Source of the DNA: Trichoplax adhaerens
Taxonomy: Eukaryota; Placozoa; Uniplacotomia; Trichoplacea; Trichoplacidae
NCBI RefSeq assembly: GCF_000150275.1
Contig: NW_002060946.1
Span: 1,051,815-1,115,814, forward strand
DNA length: 64,000 nt
Reading direction: 5' to 3'
The translations under genes and the position numbers were made by a program. Below the pieces are notes generated by a model. That model did no database searches. It was not told the origin of the DNA and was given only the letters and a program-made list of their open reading frames with translations. How positions within the stretch are numbered: position 1 is the first letter of the stretch; every line of letters starts with the position of its first letter. Of this stretch, positions 29,668-43,929 are shown one piece after another.

Positions 29668-32600
29668 ATGGAATCTACCACCGATGTGATACAACCGATA
29701 TCAACCAAGCAAAAGATTGAAAAATGTATCCAAGTATTGAAAGACAAAAATTTTGGAGACTGCCAGGCTTTACTAGAGGACATATGTGATAAGGTATATT
29801 GCATTCTTTGTAAATTGATCGTAATCTTCATCTATAGGACGTGAAAATGAAAAATTATCGCAGTTGTCTTGAATGGTCCTAGTAGTGTCCGTATAGACTT
29901 TTCTATTGAGTGGAGAATAAAGTCGATTGTACGAGGATATACCGTAGGCACAATAGTATACGATGCATGATATCATACAGTAGCCTATCAATGATCGCAC
30001 TGGATGATACGATACCTTGACTAGACAAGTCATCAATGAAAAGATTGCGACTATCAAGGAAATTCATCAACTTTATCCATTCCTACTCTTCCACTACAGT
30101 ACTATATCGACACATAACATGATAGGAGACAGGATTGAAATAGCGGATCTGCAACTACATACTGACTTTTTTCAAGCTGTAATTGATGGTCATTTTTGCA
30201 TCCTTTTTCTTCTATTAGCTAGATAAGCAATTCACTTTTGATCAAGTGACAGGAAAACTTTATCAGGTAAATTGATTCATCATGTTGTTATGAACTGTAA
30301 ATAATTCTAAGCAAATCGATCAACACTTTAATCATATTAAATACACAAAAACATGATGAAGATAGATACTGTGTTATACAATCAATGTATTGCTCTAAAA
30401 ATTTTCAAGATCGTCGTCATTTTCTTCCATACTTCAATGTAATCAATCATATTGATGCAGTACAATATAGCACTACAGTAGCCATTGTAAGATGTCATGT
30501 TGTCATGAAACTATAAATTGACCAATATGATATATATATCTATTCCTTTCTTCTATTATCCACTACAGTAATATTGGGCTGATTTAGCTTTGCATTATAC
30601 GGGAATACTTGTAATACAGAGCATGCGATCATCACGGTTACTTTAGAGAATAGAAATAGATGTATATTCCATTTCTTGGAGTTAAACCTATTGTAAGCGT
30701 ACACCATTCGCTGTGTATTCGTCACTCAATGAGGTCCCGAATGACAAGGTATTCTAAGATGGACTCGTACATGTATTAGTATCATGCCGTAGATAGTACA
30801 ATCGATTCAAGGTAATGGCATGCTATTCCTAGTCAACTGTATTTCGTGGATTGTATTCATGATAAATGACAAAAATATTAGAAGATGTACTCTCTCGCAT
30901 ATCGTACGTATATATTAACATACTACGATAGGCAGTGATCGCACTCGATTCACTATGAGGTTTACTCCGTTCATCGGCTGATTGTAATCATGATGGTGTA
31001 GTTTAACACGCGTACATGATTCTCTTGATTACTCTTACCCAACAAGGTACGGATTGGATAGTATTACTATTATAACATACTAGGATATACATGTTAGAAT
31101 GTTACCATAGACAGTACACTCTCATTCAAAGTAATAGGCTTCTATACTCATCGACTTTACCCTTGAATTGTAATCATGTAGCGTAGCTTAATATACGGTT
31201 GCACATCATATTCTTAATGACTCACTTAATAAGGTACTGAATGGCAGAGATATTATAAGATCTTTACCTCGAGGCATTATAATTTTACGTTAGACAGTAG
31301 ACTATATTCACTCTTGATCGCATTCTACACTAGTTAATTTTGTACCCTTGATTGTAATGATCATAATAGACAGTAATCTACAGTCACAATGGCTGAGATC
31401 ATATCCTTCTTACCACTACGGACAACAGACACAAACGTTATGCATTATTACTTGGCTATTATATTTATTATCTATAGATAAATATAAAATAGACATATGT
31501 AAACTTGACTACATATTACAGTATAATGTAGTCCTAAGCACAATCTACTGTAGTGGGCTATAAAATGGCATCATTATCATGATACCAAATATAATTTATC
31601 GCCTTTGCATTAATTAATTAATTAATAAAAGATAGTAGTCGGTAATACATACACGACTTCTATATTCTTACCTATTGTATTCATCATCGAATACACTAAT
31701 TTTCGGGCTCTTCTAAATTTTTAATATTATCCAAATGCTATTACCATGTTATCTTTTTTTTCGCCAGATTTATCGATCATGAGTATACAATGAGTACAGT
31801 AAACAAACTATCAATGTAGTAAGCAGGCTCCTGTTTATCTTGACTATTGCACTTGATGGGATATTATATATTTATCACACCGTTTAGTGCTTGCATCGCT
31901 ATGTTATGCTTTTAAAAATGAATTTAATCTTAAACTTACTATTTCTGTGCAAATTAGAACTATTAACATTATTTAGTATATGGTACTTTTTAACCTTGAC
32001 TACAATGTCATACTATAACATCATTATTACAGTAATAATCTATAATGATTGCTCTACAAGACGTAAAAAGTATCAAACATATGCAACCTTTTGCGACTCG
32101 ATATACATGGATACCTAATAATAAGATTATAAAGTTGGCTTAAGTAACTATTCAGGCAAAAAATTAAACGATACCTTACCACATCAACTAATTTTCAGTC
32201 GTAACAATTTTTGCAATCGAGTGCTTCTATCAGATTCAATCAAAATATCATGACGATTACTGTATTAATCTACTGTAATCTTTGAAAGTTGATCTCGACA
32301 TTTATTAATTATTATCAGCTATTTATTTACAATGGTATCATTTCGATATCTGATAAATGAAACTCAAGTGTGTGATCACGTATGTGTTAATGATTCATTA
32401 ATTTAGCTTAAGTCGCTAAATAATGAAATGTTTAATTTTTAAATTGTAGGATCTGGTTATAACGCTATGTAAGGAATTAAAAGCCAGCAATGACCATAAC
32501 GAAATCTCGTTAACGTTACGTCGCCTGATGCTAAGCACACTACGTATATTTAGCCGTGATAGAAGTGTGGCCATGAAGTTTAGTGATGAGACCGTTATCA

Positions 32601-35549
32601 GTATGCTTATACAACAAATTGGATATCATACAGTAGCAGAAGATAATGTTAACACACCCTTGGACAGCAATAATGAACTAGACAACAGCGGAGCAACAAC
32701 TTCAGAAGAGCCAAATCATGCTGGCATTAGCGACGATCAAATTCAGGGTATGTGAAAGTTCTTTTATTTAGCGATTAGAACTATCACTAACTCGGAATCA
32801 TATTTCTTGCATTATCGAAAATTGTCAGCAGTAGCTAAATTGCAAAAAATAATTTTCTTAGACTAATGGCTAATGGCTACTGCTATTTTTTTACAGTTAT
32901 TATAGAAGCTCAGAAGTGTCTATGCAATCTCATTTATCAAAATGCTAGTGCACGAGCTGCATTTCAGTAAGAGTCTAACTACCTATTTTGTTGCTGTATT
33001 CAGTACCGCTTTATTTTTTTAATCTAATTTATGTTTTAAATTAATAAATTTTATACAAGGGCAAGAAATGGGTTGGAAGGCATCTGTAATCATGTACATC
33101 AACATGACAAGTTCCCTTATGCTGTGAAAGTAATAAACTTATTATTAAGTCAATGATGATACGATAATCAATTACTCATTGTTTGCTATAATTACTTTTT
33201 CTTTCCTAAATCAGCTATATGATCTTCGTTTATTGTTCTTATTATCTGCTCTCCCTCCTCTACAGAGGTAAACTTTTTTACGATGTTGGTTCATACACAT
33301 GTAGATATAACTACTGTATATATATATAACCGTTACAATAGGCAAATCTGTCTAAAAATACTTCACATGATTTTTAGGAGTACGCTATTAGAGAAGTACC
33401 AAGGGTTGAAGTTAATAATTAATCAAATCTTGCGCTACATAAGTGAAGATGCAGGCGTGAAGAACGATAACCCAGTGGATCATGATCAACAACAAGATGT
33501 AGCCAATGCATATACAAGGTTTGTTCTCGGATACTTTAAGAGATGCTTAGTACATTATTTAGATACTGTAACCAAATCCGAGTGTACAGCATGCATTTGT
33601 AAAATCGTTAGCAATTGCGAATGGACTAGCTCATTATATATCTCTTCACTAGGAGCAAGATCCCGCTTAGTGACGATTGTATGTCCTTGGTCTCTGAAAG
33701 TTTACGAATATTGTTCAATATTACTTTAGAATTGCAAAATCAAACATGTAACGAGGTGAAAATTGTTGTAACTAGCTGTAGTTCATCATATTTCATAAGA
33801 TCATGATGATATTTTCATTGTATTTGAACCTGATAGTACTAATCTTTGCTATACTTTAAAAACTGCAGGAAGATCTCAAACAAATAGCTAAGCTTGTTGA
33901 GACTGTTCGAAAGTACATTATACATATATTAACAGACCTCCCTGTTGTATCAGTCCTCCAAAAGTATGCCTTTTAGGTTTATTAAGATATTTCGTTATTA
34001 AAACATGTTATTTCTTTAAATGTAATCTAAACGTAAATATTATAATTTTATATAGAGATATTGTGAACATATTTGTCAACATACCTCCAAAACTATTATC
34101 AGAGCTGCTAATATTACCATTAAACGGCGATGAGGATAACAATGAATACGAAATTAAGGAAACTGTTGCTTTCTGCAATCGTAATATGATAGTTGTTCAA
34201 GGCCTCTTGGATTTCCTCCATAGTCGGCTTCCAAACGTTGTAAGAACTCTAAACATGGAAGATACTTATAGCAAAAAGTTGCTTTTATAATTTTCAAATA
34301 TTTGTCTGAATAACATGCGTAAATTTTTGATTGATTTACCGTATTTACGATTTAACTAATTAGGAATTGTTGTCGCAGCAATCAAGAGATTCTTTAAAGC
34401 CAATTCTAACCTTGTTATGTTCACTGTCTCGTGCCGATAGCTATATACGGAAGTACCTGAAATTAAAGGTTAATTAAAGCTTATGCATTCGGTTTATTGA
34501 AATAACAGTAGTAATAATAAAAATAATCGTAACTTACAGTCTATTGACAGCGTAGTTATATTTATATTGCTTAGGTACTCCCGCCCAGAAAAGATTTTAC
34601 TAAGCGTCCTGAAGAAGGCAATTCATTAGAAAGCCGGTTTGCGTTGATTAATATATTTAATTGGGAAGCAATTTATTATCATTATTGTTTCTCTATTTTA
34701 ATATCTATGACTAATGCCTGGATTAAATTTACTGTATTTGTGCAAAGTAAAGATTTCTCAAGTATGAAATTTGCCATATCGTAATTATTGTAGATTAATT
34801 GCGTTACTGACATCTCCTTGGGATATCAAAAATTTGGTTGAAGATTTCTTATTTGTTTTATGCAAAGAAAATGGTAGACGCTTCAGTGTTGTTTTAAGAA
34901 AATTTAATATTTCACGGATACCTAAATTTCAGTTTTTGTCGCAATTAACCGACTCTAATTAAATATTTCTCCTTTCTTCAGCTGATCGCTTCATCAAACA
35001 TACTGGTTATGGTAATGCAGCTGGAATGCTGCTCTCACGTGGTCTACTTGCCGGTAATCAAACTGTCGAAACGGTCAATTACTCGTCAGATGACACCGAT
35101 AGTGACACCGAAGAATACAAGGAACAACATGATAAGTTAGTATCTCTCGATTCCCTGAGCTGTTTTCATTGATTTTACGTGATATCTTGTATGCTACCAA
35201 CAGTAATAATTTGTTTCAACTGTAGGATTGATCCAGTTACTGGTGCTATTAAAGCAGATAATCAAAACATATTTGAAGGAATGACAGAGGAAGAAATTGA
35301 GAAAGAAGCAGAGCATCTATTCACACTGTTTAAGAAGCTAAATGAGTAAGCGTGTTGCACCGGATTTATTTAATATCACATTGATAAGAAGGTATGCTCG
35401 TAGGAGACATTTACTGAATTATATTTATTTTTACTTGTAGCCACGGAATTATACGACCGGTTGATAGATCTGGACAACCTATTAATCTACCTGACCCCAG
35501 TATATTTAAGAAAACCGAAAACGAGGATTCGGATCAATCTGATAGCTAG
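29668..35549 (+). CDS. RIC8: RIC8/synembryn, G-alpha chaperone and exchange factor
   Basis: Sixteen exons: 29668-29793, 30228-30266, 32450-32747, 32897-32966, 33060-33129, 33215-33267, 33378-33518, 33701-33755, 33869-33963, 34056-34239, 34364-34468, 34575-34636, 34794-34873, 34982-35135, 35226-35345, 35441-35549. Phases agree and give 586 aa (human RIC8A about 530). Cytosolic armadillo-fold protein that folds nascent G-alpha subunits and acts as a GEF. Matches to RIC8[56 protein letters not shown], the acidic [16 protein letters not shown] stretch (casein kinase sites in mammals), INPVTG-like IDPVTGAI, and FEGMTEEE. Exon 2 (39 nt, [13 protein letters not shown]) is small; its acceptor was fixed by frame. 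Intron 2 is 2.2 kb and repeat-bearing. A poly(A) signal AATAAA lies at 35578-35583. Confidence 0.94.
30700..31400. repeat. Degenerate tandem repeat of about 190 bp in RIC8 intron 2
   Basis: Recurring blocks in the same order: a CAAGGTAC/TAAGGTACTGAATGG start (about 31045 and 31230, with a diverged form near 30730), a TTAGACAGTA(C/G)AC block, a TTCATCGGCT/TCATCGACTTTACCCTTG block, and TTGTAATCATG(A)TGGTGTAG. Copies differ by perhaps 30-40% and the leftmost is longer. Read by eye; copy borders are approximate. Confidence 0.55.
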
Positions 35550-38075
35550 AAGCATGATGTAGCAGAGTCTATCTATTAATAAATAGAATGATTCTATTTT
35601 AAGGTTGTACAGTATAAAAATGCTTTGTAATCTAAACAATTTCCTCTAAGTAACTGATTTTCAGTTTATGGATAACAATGCGCAAGAAATTGTACAGTGT
35701 CGTTAATATAGTTTATGATCGTGAATGGCTATGTATATAGTGGCATAAATGATCATTTTACCCAAATTTTAACTTCATCCTCTAGCTAATGCAGGGATTT
35801 TTCGATATTCTGGTACTATTTCCCAACTTTACAGTGTATCTTCTAAATCAGATAACCGGTAATACTAGAAAAACTGTTTTAAGATTGAGTGAAGATATTA
35901 ATACTCAAAAGATCTAAATTTTAGTCTCTTTACGTTTCAAACGTGAAATATCTAGCGATAAGTAATGATAATATTCTTAGAGATTGTAACTACTATCATA
36001 TTGCACGCATATTGGCATACACGTAATTGTTTATTATTGTGCACAAGGGCGACTGCTGCCTGAATACTGGCATTTGGTACAGTATTACAGAGCTTCATTC
36101 TGGTTTAGGGTTTCTTTGATAGAGTGGATAAGCTAAGCAATTGTCTTAATTATGTCAAAGTTTTAATCAAAATAAAACATTAGATGCTGTTTGCATTGGT
36201 ATTGCCATATTTAAGCTAAGTGACGTATACTTCTAACCCCAGAATAAATACAATTCAATTGGTACACACTGCAAATTTGAGCTATTTTACGTAGATTTGT
36301 TCAATACCATACTTTAGTCGGAATTCTACATCGTAAATGGACTGTTAGGTAGTTATCAAGAAGCGGAGAATATGGTGCGGTGGTATAAAGTAAAAATACA
36401 TAAAGACATAGTCCAAACTAAGAATAAATTTGGGCTGTACGGATATGCAAGTGCTACATACTCTCGATTCTTGTGAAAGCTAAATAAATAAGATCTCGAT
36501 GTCAATTTTTCTGCACTCTATCAATTTGATATTACTCCAAGTTAAAACTTGCAAGCTAATTAATTCTATATTACACATTCGGCTGTATGATAGGATACAA
36601 TAGCTTCGCTGCTTGCTATCTGCGTTTTCAAAATTGTTGCTTGATTGAAATAGGTTTCTAGAACTTGAATCAATTTCATTTATTCCAATATAATCTATTT
36701 CAGTCCAGTACTGAAAGATTCAAGTTTTCGCTAATTATATTCGATAGTTTCTTATTATAACTTATGCGGGTAGCTGATGCTCTCACTTCGTTAAAAATAT
36801 AAAGCAGTATCTATATCGCGATTATACTGATAGACTGGTAACGTCAACGCTATTACCACATATGGTGTAATTAAGAGCGCCACTTTAAAAGTTAATATGC
36901 CGCCATGTACTAGTATTGATATAGCTTTCATATTACTCCTTAGAGTATATCACAACAATAACATATAGCTGTTTTATTTTTATCAGTAATTTAGTTCTTA
37001 AATGTATCGAGGATGTATAGAATTACTACTATATACCATTTTTATTTTAATTTATGCTTCAATGCGCAATTGCATTGTTGGTATATGCTTCTAAAAAATT
37101 TGCACGATATCCATTACGATAATTGTAAAGTACTGTATAGAGCTATGAGAAGGATAAAATACTGAGTATGAGATGTACATTGTTATATTATCGTAGCTTA
37201 TCCTCTGTTCGTCAAACTTGATATGGCCACAGGCAACTATGATATCTCTGCTATTAAATTGGCTTATTCCACGTATCTTTATTTCACTGTTTCACACTAA
37301 TTTAATCTTTTGTACAAAAATTCCTTTATTTACTTAACTAGAACATAGTATATCATACATCCGATCTTCAATCCAATTTTTAGATTGTAGACTACATCTC
37401 TTACTGTAGGAATAGCTATTACAAAGTCATGTCGAATTTTTATTCTTTTTAGACAATACTGCATCTTTTTATATTGTTTTCTATTTCAATCAAAGGAAGT
37501 TTTTTCCAGAACGTTTTATAATTCATATGTTGTTTCTTTCAATTCAGATGCAATGTACCATTATTAATAGGAGTAGCCTTTATTCTAACTATTATTGTCG
37601 CCATTAGACTACATTCTTAACATTACAGTATGCACATAAATAAGTATAAGACAATAAATTATAAAAAAATATAATATTTGCTATTGTTATGAGTATGTTC
37701 GGATTCATAAAATTACCCTACCTTATGACGAAAGGACGTTATTGCCATAGTAACTGTCAATTCTCAGTCAGATAATGTTGATTCATAACATTCAAGAGGA
37801 ATGCAAGAACAAGAGTGATTTTATGTTAATTTTATATGAGAATTAACTTGGTAAAGTTTGACGTAGCTGGCGGAGAACAATAACGGCAGGATAGTTTAGT
37901 TTAATAGAGGATTTTACGTAGTGTTAACATCTTTTTCTATCTGTGTAATCTGGAATGAATTCAAGTTCAACCGATTTGCAGAATCATTATTGTGAATTGT
38001 TTTCTAGGAAAGTGATTAGTGCGATTATCCCAAAAAAGTAACCTTATAATTATTGGTGGTGTAAATTAACTAATC
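35550..38075. other. Intergenic region between RIC8 and ITPR
   Basis: 2.5 kb between two genes on the same strand. The left end holds the RIC8 poly(A) signal (35578-35583). The rest is AT-rich with no recognised gene, RNA or repeat. Palindrome words of the GTACTGTAC type are rare here (one near 37130), in contrast to the divergent regions. The ITPR promoter should lie at the right end, but no motif can be assigned. Confidence 0.5.
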
Positions 38076-41000
38076 ATGGCCAAGTCCGTCTGCTTGGGTG
38101 ATGTTGTGAGCATCTATTCTGAGGAGAGGCAAGGTTATGCCTTTGCCGTCGAATCAAGGTAATTCCTTTTATCAATGAATTTTGGCAAATTGATTAATAT
38201 TACTCTATATTGATTTGACATATTACTTCAATAGCTTATCAAATAATATCTGGCCAAATTTTATTCATGAGTTAGACACGATTCAACTAACTTATTTTAA
38301 GTAAAATTTATAACCACATTGATCCATAGCCACAATGCTACCTAGAATGGGATAGCATAAAGTTGGAAATGTGCGATAACTTCTTTTTCGACAATAATAG
38401 GTTTACACGATCATTTTAGAAAGTGTTAACTAACATATTCGTAGTGACTGATAGTAATCATAGTGTATAGTAGTTAAAATTGACTTTTTGTCGTACTGTT
38501 TACTTACTACGCTGATAGGGCCTTTCACAGATAGTTTTAGGCATACATGACTGCAAAGATTCCGTTTAACTGAGATTGTAAGATGTGTACTCGATCTTTC
38601 TGTAACAGTATCATCATGATCAATTCACTGTAAGAAACGAAGTCTTAGTAGGATAATCTTTGGTATATCATAATACGTTGGTGGATAGGAAAGAATAGAT
38701 TATTGAACGTAATAAAAAGTGTTGATTTGAAGATGGGCTTCGTCAAAGCTCACAGCATGATTCCTAAGCAACCATACCCCTGTTAGCCTACTACAACATA
38801 ACAATCTATTTATAAGAAGTTCAAATCTTATTTTTAGATAATGATGATACTTTAAATATAGTAGGATAACCTTTTGAAGGAGAGATTTCGAACTGATGAA
38901 TGATTGCAAAGATACAAACTCAAGTCAAACTATGCTTAATTATTAAGTAACTTTTGCTTAAAGTAGAGGGACGAGCCTAGATTGAATGCGAAATAAGTTT
39001 CTGAAACAGGCCTGCTAATAAATAGCCAGTAAAATAAGCCTTCTTGTCGACTTAAAACGAGATCGATAGTCTATTGTAATAAAGGTGACATAGTAAAGGA
39101 AGTAGAAACAATTTTCTATTGCAAAAATAGACGACATAGCTTATGTAGCATAGGCGTGCATGCACATTATCGGTACTTTTTCAAATGGCGAAAGACCCGC
39201 TTACCAATTACACTACATGATTTCAAAAAAATCCTAAATTGATCTGTGAAAAGATACTTATTCTTAATTAATGATTATTATTTCAGCAATTTCACGAATA
39301 ATAAGCCTAATGTAACGAGTAAGGAGATTTTTGTTACGCAATCACATATCCATTAAGATTTATAACTTCTAAATTCGCCGCACGTTGATGAATAGAATAT
39401 ATATTCGAATCTCGTCCGATTTATAATGACGATATGGATAATTTTACGGATGATTTTGTTACAGACCAAGAGATTATACTAGACAGTCTCTTTTCGTTAA
39501 TATTTATAATTGAAAAAATGAATAGTTTCAGAAACTACTAAGAAATTACAGTGATAAGGGAGTGCTTATAGTCCTTTTAATATCATGATTATGTCATTAC
39601 AGTGGTATTTCTGTCTGACATTAAGAAATCTCACCGGTAGCGATTAATATTATCCGGTAGCGTGTTTTTATCGGATATGCTTATTATATTTCTATTTGTT
39701 ACTAGTTCGGCTTATGCCGGGGTTTGTATAGGGTCCAACCAGGATCGGCTAAATCCTCAGCTGCCCAATTCGCAAGGTAAGTTAAAGTCAGATATTTACA
39801 CCGGTATAAACATTGCTTACCATATTTTCATTCGAACCTACCGAATAAAACTCGTTCGATATTTTGGATTGAGGAATTCATGATGGCATTAATGATATTT
39901 GTTTTTCTACGAGCATGATTTAATATTTGAATTGGAAATGATCTTTCCTATTTTTACTCTTTAGTTGCTCAATTTGTGATATGCACCCAAAATCGGTACA
40001 AAAATAACAAGAAATATCGGAAAGCTGTAGAAGCTAGCAGGTACAATGTGGTTATCAAGTTAGCAGTAATAGTACTGTAGTTTCCCTATTTTACTTGTGA
40101 TACTTGTCTCCAAAAAGCTGCTGTCTATATGATTTAAACTTTAATTTAGCCAGTAAACTATTCACCATTCAGTAGGCTCTATGTTAGGATTAACTGCATA
40201 ATATCTATATATTTGTCGTAGACGTATTTCATGGTCTCTTTAACTATACTTTGTCATCATTAATCATTATCTAAAATAGTACCCCTAATAATAATTGCAT
40301 CTATATTCTAATTCGTTAAATTGTTAGTAATCTGATTCTTGCTTAAGCAAATTTTTGTCGAATGTTTTTTCCCACACAGAATGAGATTACGCTACCTATA
40401 CTTATTTAGAGTTTTAATTTTAATCTAGTCCTACAAATCATACTATTACTAACCATCCATTTATCTTTTACTGTCAAGAATAAAAACCAATAATTGACAT
40501 TTTCCCTTATATTAACGTAATTCTGTTTTAATATTCTTACTCTAGTCGTAATCCCGGTGATCTGTCGGCGAGGTTCCAGGTTTCAACGCTTAAGGTGAAT
40601 AAGATTTTCACGTCACTATTTAGATGAGTGCTGTGTATAAAAATACACCACCATCGGTATGATATCTAGATAGGTTTTATTACTTTCCTATAAATTAATA
40701 TTACTCTTAATATCGAATAGAAATTAGCCGACGCTGAGGCAATGGATAATAGCCAGGAGCAAAAGCGACAGACTGGCAGGCAACTAACCTATGGGCAAGT
40801 TGTTCAGGTATATCATTTACAGCTCATTTGAACAGTCCGCCTATCGCAATTTCCCTCATGACTAAATCAATATACTTCTAACTACTAACGTTGATTTATT
40901 TACTTTGCAATCGGAACTAGCTGAAACATGTATTCACTAATAAGTACATTAGTGCTAGCTCAACACATACTTCTCAAACCGAAACAAGCAACATGTTGGT

Positions 41001-43929
41001 AAGTTTGTAAGCACAAGCCAGATTTTATTTCTGATTCTAGCTGTAGCAGCAACGATAATAACTGTTTCTAAATCTGTAGCTGTAAAAGTAATGATAACAT
41101 TTCAGTTAATTAGCTAACCATATAGGATCGATTAAGTTCGATTACCTTTATCTGTAATAAATTAACTGATAAACTACTTATATACTAATTTATGATTGCA
41201 TCGTTTAGAGACCTAACCAAACAATTTCTCGCCTAACTTTATTAGGTTCAACTATCTGAATATGAGGCTAAGCATTGTCAATTTCGAGTGATGCCAAGAT
41301 ATAAAGTCAAATCTGAAGGCGATATTGTATGTTTAACTAGTTTCATAGCCAGAATAATTTGGATACTAGATAGATACAGTATTGGAATGTACAGTATATT
41401 GGTCAAGATAATCTGTCACTAAAACGGACAGGATTGCTTTCTGATAGATCCATGAAGGTGACCAAATTGTCCTTGAAAGTGTTAAATCTGCAGGTCAGTA
41501 TTTGCACTGCAGCCAAAGGCGCTTTGGAAGTTTAGGGGCCCAAGAGGACAGGTAAAACAAGATATATAAATAGTTTACTACAGTAAATTGCGAAATATTT
41601 AGCCTTGGTTATGATATTAAGATGTGTTGAGATACGGTTATAATACCTAGATTTGTAAAATCGTCAATATATCCAATTTAATTAGTTACCAATGCGCAAC
41701 TGAATACGAAACTAAATTAAAGCCGATATGTTACGAGTAATAAAATCTATCCTATTCCATAACTCTACACTAGCTCTCTCTGGCTTAGCTTACACAGCCT
41801 AAATAAATATTATTTATTTACGTATTCATATTCAAGTGCAAATCACTAATTTAAGACAATGAAGCTTCGGAATTGATGATAGTTTACTTTTGTAGTTAAT
41901 AATTTTCCTTAATAATAACGTTAGTCATTACATCAGCAATAACTACTATACATGTATATGTAAATACAAGATGAATGAGTTATTTTATGGTACTAGCAAA
42001 TATCCTAAATAGATCATGATATTGAAAGAGTCCATCACGTCTGACATTGAGGAGCCTGTCATAATTAAGAATGAAAATAATCGATTTTTATTTTGAAAAT
42101 GTTTAGCTACGAAATGAACTTATCAGTCCGATTGTCTGGTTTTACAATCTATTCTAACCAAAAACCAGAGGCCAAGGGAGAGGAATTTCTGAAGGTTATT
42201 AGCTAAAATTTTAATTGCTCAGGTTGCATGAAAAGACTGTTGTATATAATACGTGAGCATTTCTAAAGGTGTTGATGATTCTTTCAAATTTTATTAGGGA
42301 GTTTCCGTTGTTCGTTTATTCCATAGAGAGTTGGAAGCTTATGTTACAGCTGAAGGATTGTTCGATGATCGAGTAACAGAGACAGGTGAGATGGAAGGCG
42401 ACAAAATTAAGCGTACATCATTGCTTTTAGTCTTTGTATAACTTAGTACAGATCTGTTAACGCAAAAATACTCCTAGAATACTAGGATACTTGCTTAATG
42501 ATATTTCATTAGCAAGAAGAGCATGTAAGATTCATTAACTTAAATATCCTAGAATGGTATGCAAAAATACTATCTTCAATTAGTTGAAGAACTCTATTGA
42601 TCGCTAGTTAGCTTGACAAGCTTATTCGATTTCACTTTGTATTCTATCTTATCTTGCTCTTGTTGTCAGAGAAGCCTCTAAAAATATAGTTAGAAATGTA
42701 GACGTACCGATTTCCATCTCAATAAGGTTACTTATGCATACAATTAAACCGATTAGTTCATCTACGAGTTCGGCCTGTGGACCCTAGCAGACCAAAGTCT
42801 CTTAATCCTACATCATCTGCTATAACTTATTGGCAAATTGAATTACTGGATGAGCCTATGAAAGGTAATTTGTCTAGATCCCATTTAATCACCTCACTTT
42901 AAACTATTTTATGGTTATATTTTCGAGATTTATTTGAATTGAAATATTTTAACCTTGGTCATAAGTTGGAGCTTTTATTAGATCGACTACAGGCATAAAA
43001 TATGGCTCAATCTTAGCAACAAGTAATGAGTTCGATTAATGACTTACCCTTTCTAAATTACTTTATTCTATAGGAAGCATAATAAATTGGGGCGATCAGT
43101 GTCGTCTTAGACATATGGTAACGAGGAAATATCTAATTGTTCAGCCAGTGGAACAATCTTACGTAGTAAGTGAACAATATTCATATCGTTGTCATTTATA
43201 GTTAATTTATCGTAGAATAAAGGAGTTATAATTCAGAGTCTACCACAATGATTATGTGTACTTACTCCTCAATTAGTATTAATATTTTGGATGTTGTTTT
43301 AGATTGATTTAACGGATGATAATAAAGATCCACTGACAGTATTCCGCCTCCATTCGTTATTTGAAGTACATATACTTGGATATAGCTTATGAAATATTTT
43401 AACTTACCGATTCAATTTTCTTGTGATCTATTTAGCCATGAGACTAACAACATTAATGCTTTTATTGACCTATGTAGGAAAATGCAGAGATTACCTACGA
43501 AAGCTATTGCAGAATTGAACATTCGCTAACTGGGCAATGGTTGCACGCTTTGCAAGGTCTACAGTCATGAAAGAATATCTTAGATTAATTCTTAAATTAT
43601 GATAATCGCATTCTCGAAATAGTGATAGCTTACTCTAAGAACGATGAGATTTCTATCGTATCATTGATCTTGAGAGTTGATTACTTGTCTTTCCATTTGG
43701 TATGCTTGCTAAAGTTTCACGGGTTTTTGAAGGCCAATTATAATCAACATAAATTGAAATTTTAGCAAGTCACGATATTTTATCATTACTAGACAGTCAC
43801 TATTCTAATATCTATTCTTAATCTTGAATATTTCCAGGGACATATTATAGGAAGTCAGGTGCAAGACCCGGAACTGCCGAGAGTAGAACATTAAAGGGTT
43901 TAGCTTATGATGGAGGCCAACTAAAGAAG
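38076..43929 (+). other. ITPR: ITPR exons 1-15: suppressor domain and second beta-trefoil
   Basis: Exons 38076-38158, 39706-39776, 39965-40040, 40546-40594, 40721-40807, 40921-40998, 41246-41326, 41448-41551, 42107-42194, 42298-42385, 42757-42864, 43074-43165, 43303-43365, 43478-43556, 43838-43929 encode residues 1-413. The start MAKSVCLGDVVSIYSEE resembles the human FLHIGDICSLYAEG. Beta-trefoil hallmarks VVQLKHVFTNKYIS, HEGDQIVLESV, VVRLFHRELEAYVT, CRLRHMVTRKYLIV and YCRIEHSLTGQWLHA are clear. In exon 11 the ligand loop reads HLRVRPVDPSR where vertebrates have FLRTTGRQ: the first Arg (about residue 272) is kept, the remaining TTGR is not. Confidence 0.88.

Noticed and set aside
30017-30226. 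69-codon frame before RIC8 exon 2
   Set aside because: It lies in intron 1 and ends just before exon 2; no homology, and including it breaks the match to RIC8 proteins.
33283-33729. 148-codon open frame in RIC8
   Set aside because: It is exon 7 (33378-33518) extended into both flanking introns.
39662-39883. Open frame starting MFLSDMLIIFLFVTSSAYAG, looking like a signal peptide
   Set aside because: The hydrophobic start is the pyrimidine tract of an ITPR intron; the frame then runs into exon 2, whose acceptor is at 39705. The ITPR start at 38076 gives the better N-terminus.
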